This document shows, in pieces, positions 5,184 through 5,198 of a DNA stretch of 5,198 bases. The stretch covers positions 4,092 to 9,289 of the forward strand of contig DJUJ01000073.1 of assembly GCA_002438345.1 (NCBI GenBank), read 5' to 3'. The notes beneath the pieces are model-generated. The model did not search any database. It saw only the letters and a list, made by a program, of their open reading frames with translations, and was not told the origin of the DNA. Source of the DNA: Paenibacillus sp. UBA6285. GTDB lineage: Bacteria; Bacillota; Bacilli; Paenibacillales; Paenibacillaceae. The position numbers and the translations under genes were made by a program. Within the stretch, counting starts at the first letter, position 1; every line of letters starts with the position of its first letter.

Positions 5184-5198
5184 TTATATAATTTTAAA
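5177..5198. repeat. Perfect 22-base A+T palindrome at the window edge
   Basis: The half-site TTTAAAATTAT at 5177-5187 is followed directly by its exact reverse complement at 5188-5198. It ends at the window border and could be longer. It overlaps the weak -35 candidate of bdbD, so it could be an operator, but an A+T-only palindrome may also arise by chance. Confidence 0.5.

Overview
The window looks like a stretch of chromosome from a low-to-moderate GC member of the Bacillales, most likely Paenibacillus or a close relative. This is inferred from the gene families (BdbC/BdbD, a KimA-type potassium transporter with a ydaO-class riboswitch, Fur-box iron-uptake genes), the strong AGGAGG-type ribosome binding sites, and the Ser/Asn/Thr/Ala/Pro-rich linker behind the lipobox of the binding protein. 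Every supported gene lies on the minus strand, so transcription runs from high to low coordinates.

Layout in the order of transcription: (1) 5198-3912 holds bdbD followed by bdbC, translationally coupled by a 4-base GTGA overlap and closed by a strong intrinsic terminator near 3788-3829. The pair encodes a membrane-anchored DsbA-like thiol oxidase and the DsbB-like membrane protein that re-oxidises it. (2) 3788-3435 is a long untranslated leader: A-tracts, a candidate promoter, a well-conserved cyclic di-AMP riboswitch (ydaO-yuaA class) and its terminator. (3) 3434-1617 is kimA, a potassium importer of the APC superfamily, followed by an intrinsic terminator at 1567-1601. (4) 1513-409 is a lipoprotein iron-siderophore binding protein with a consensus promoter overlapped by a Fur box, ended by a terminator at 313-358. 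(5) 275-1 contains a second promoter with its own Fur box and the first 63 codons of a FecCD-family siderophore permease, cut off by the window edge.

There are three regulatory themes. Potassium uptake appears to be controlled by cyclic di-AMP through transcription termination. Iron uptake appears to be controlled by Fur at two separate promoters, with the binding protein and the permease in separate transcription units divided by a terminator. The disulfide pair is simple housekeeping of exported proteins. I see no mobile element, CRISPR array, tRNA or rRNA. I do not see an undescribed multi-gene system here; the most informative non-coding part is the kimA leader, where a specific terminator/antiterminator switch can be drawn from the bases.
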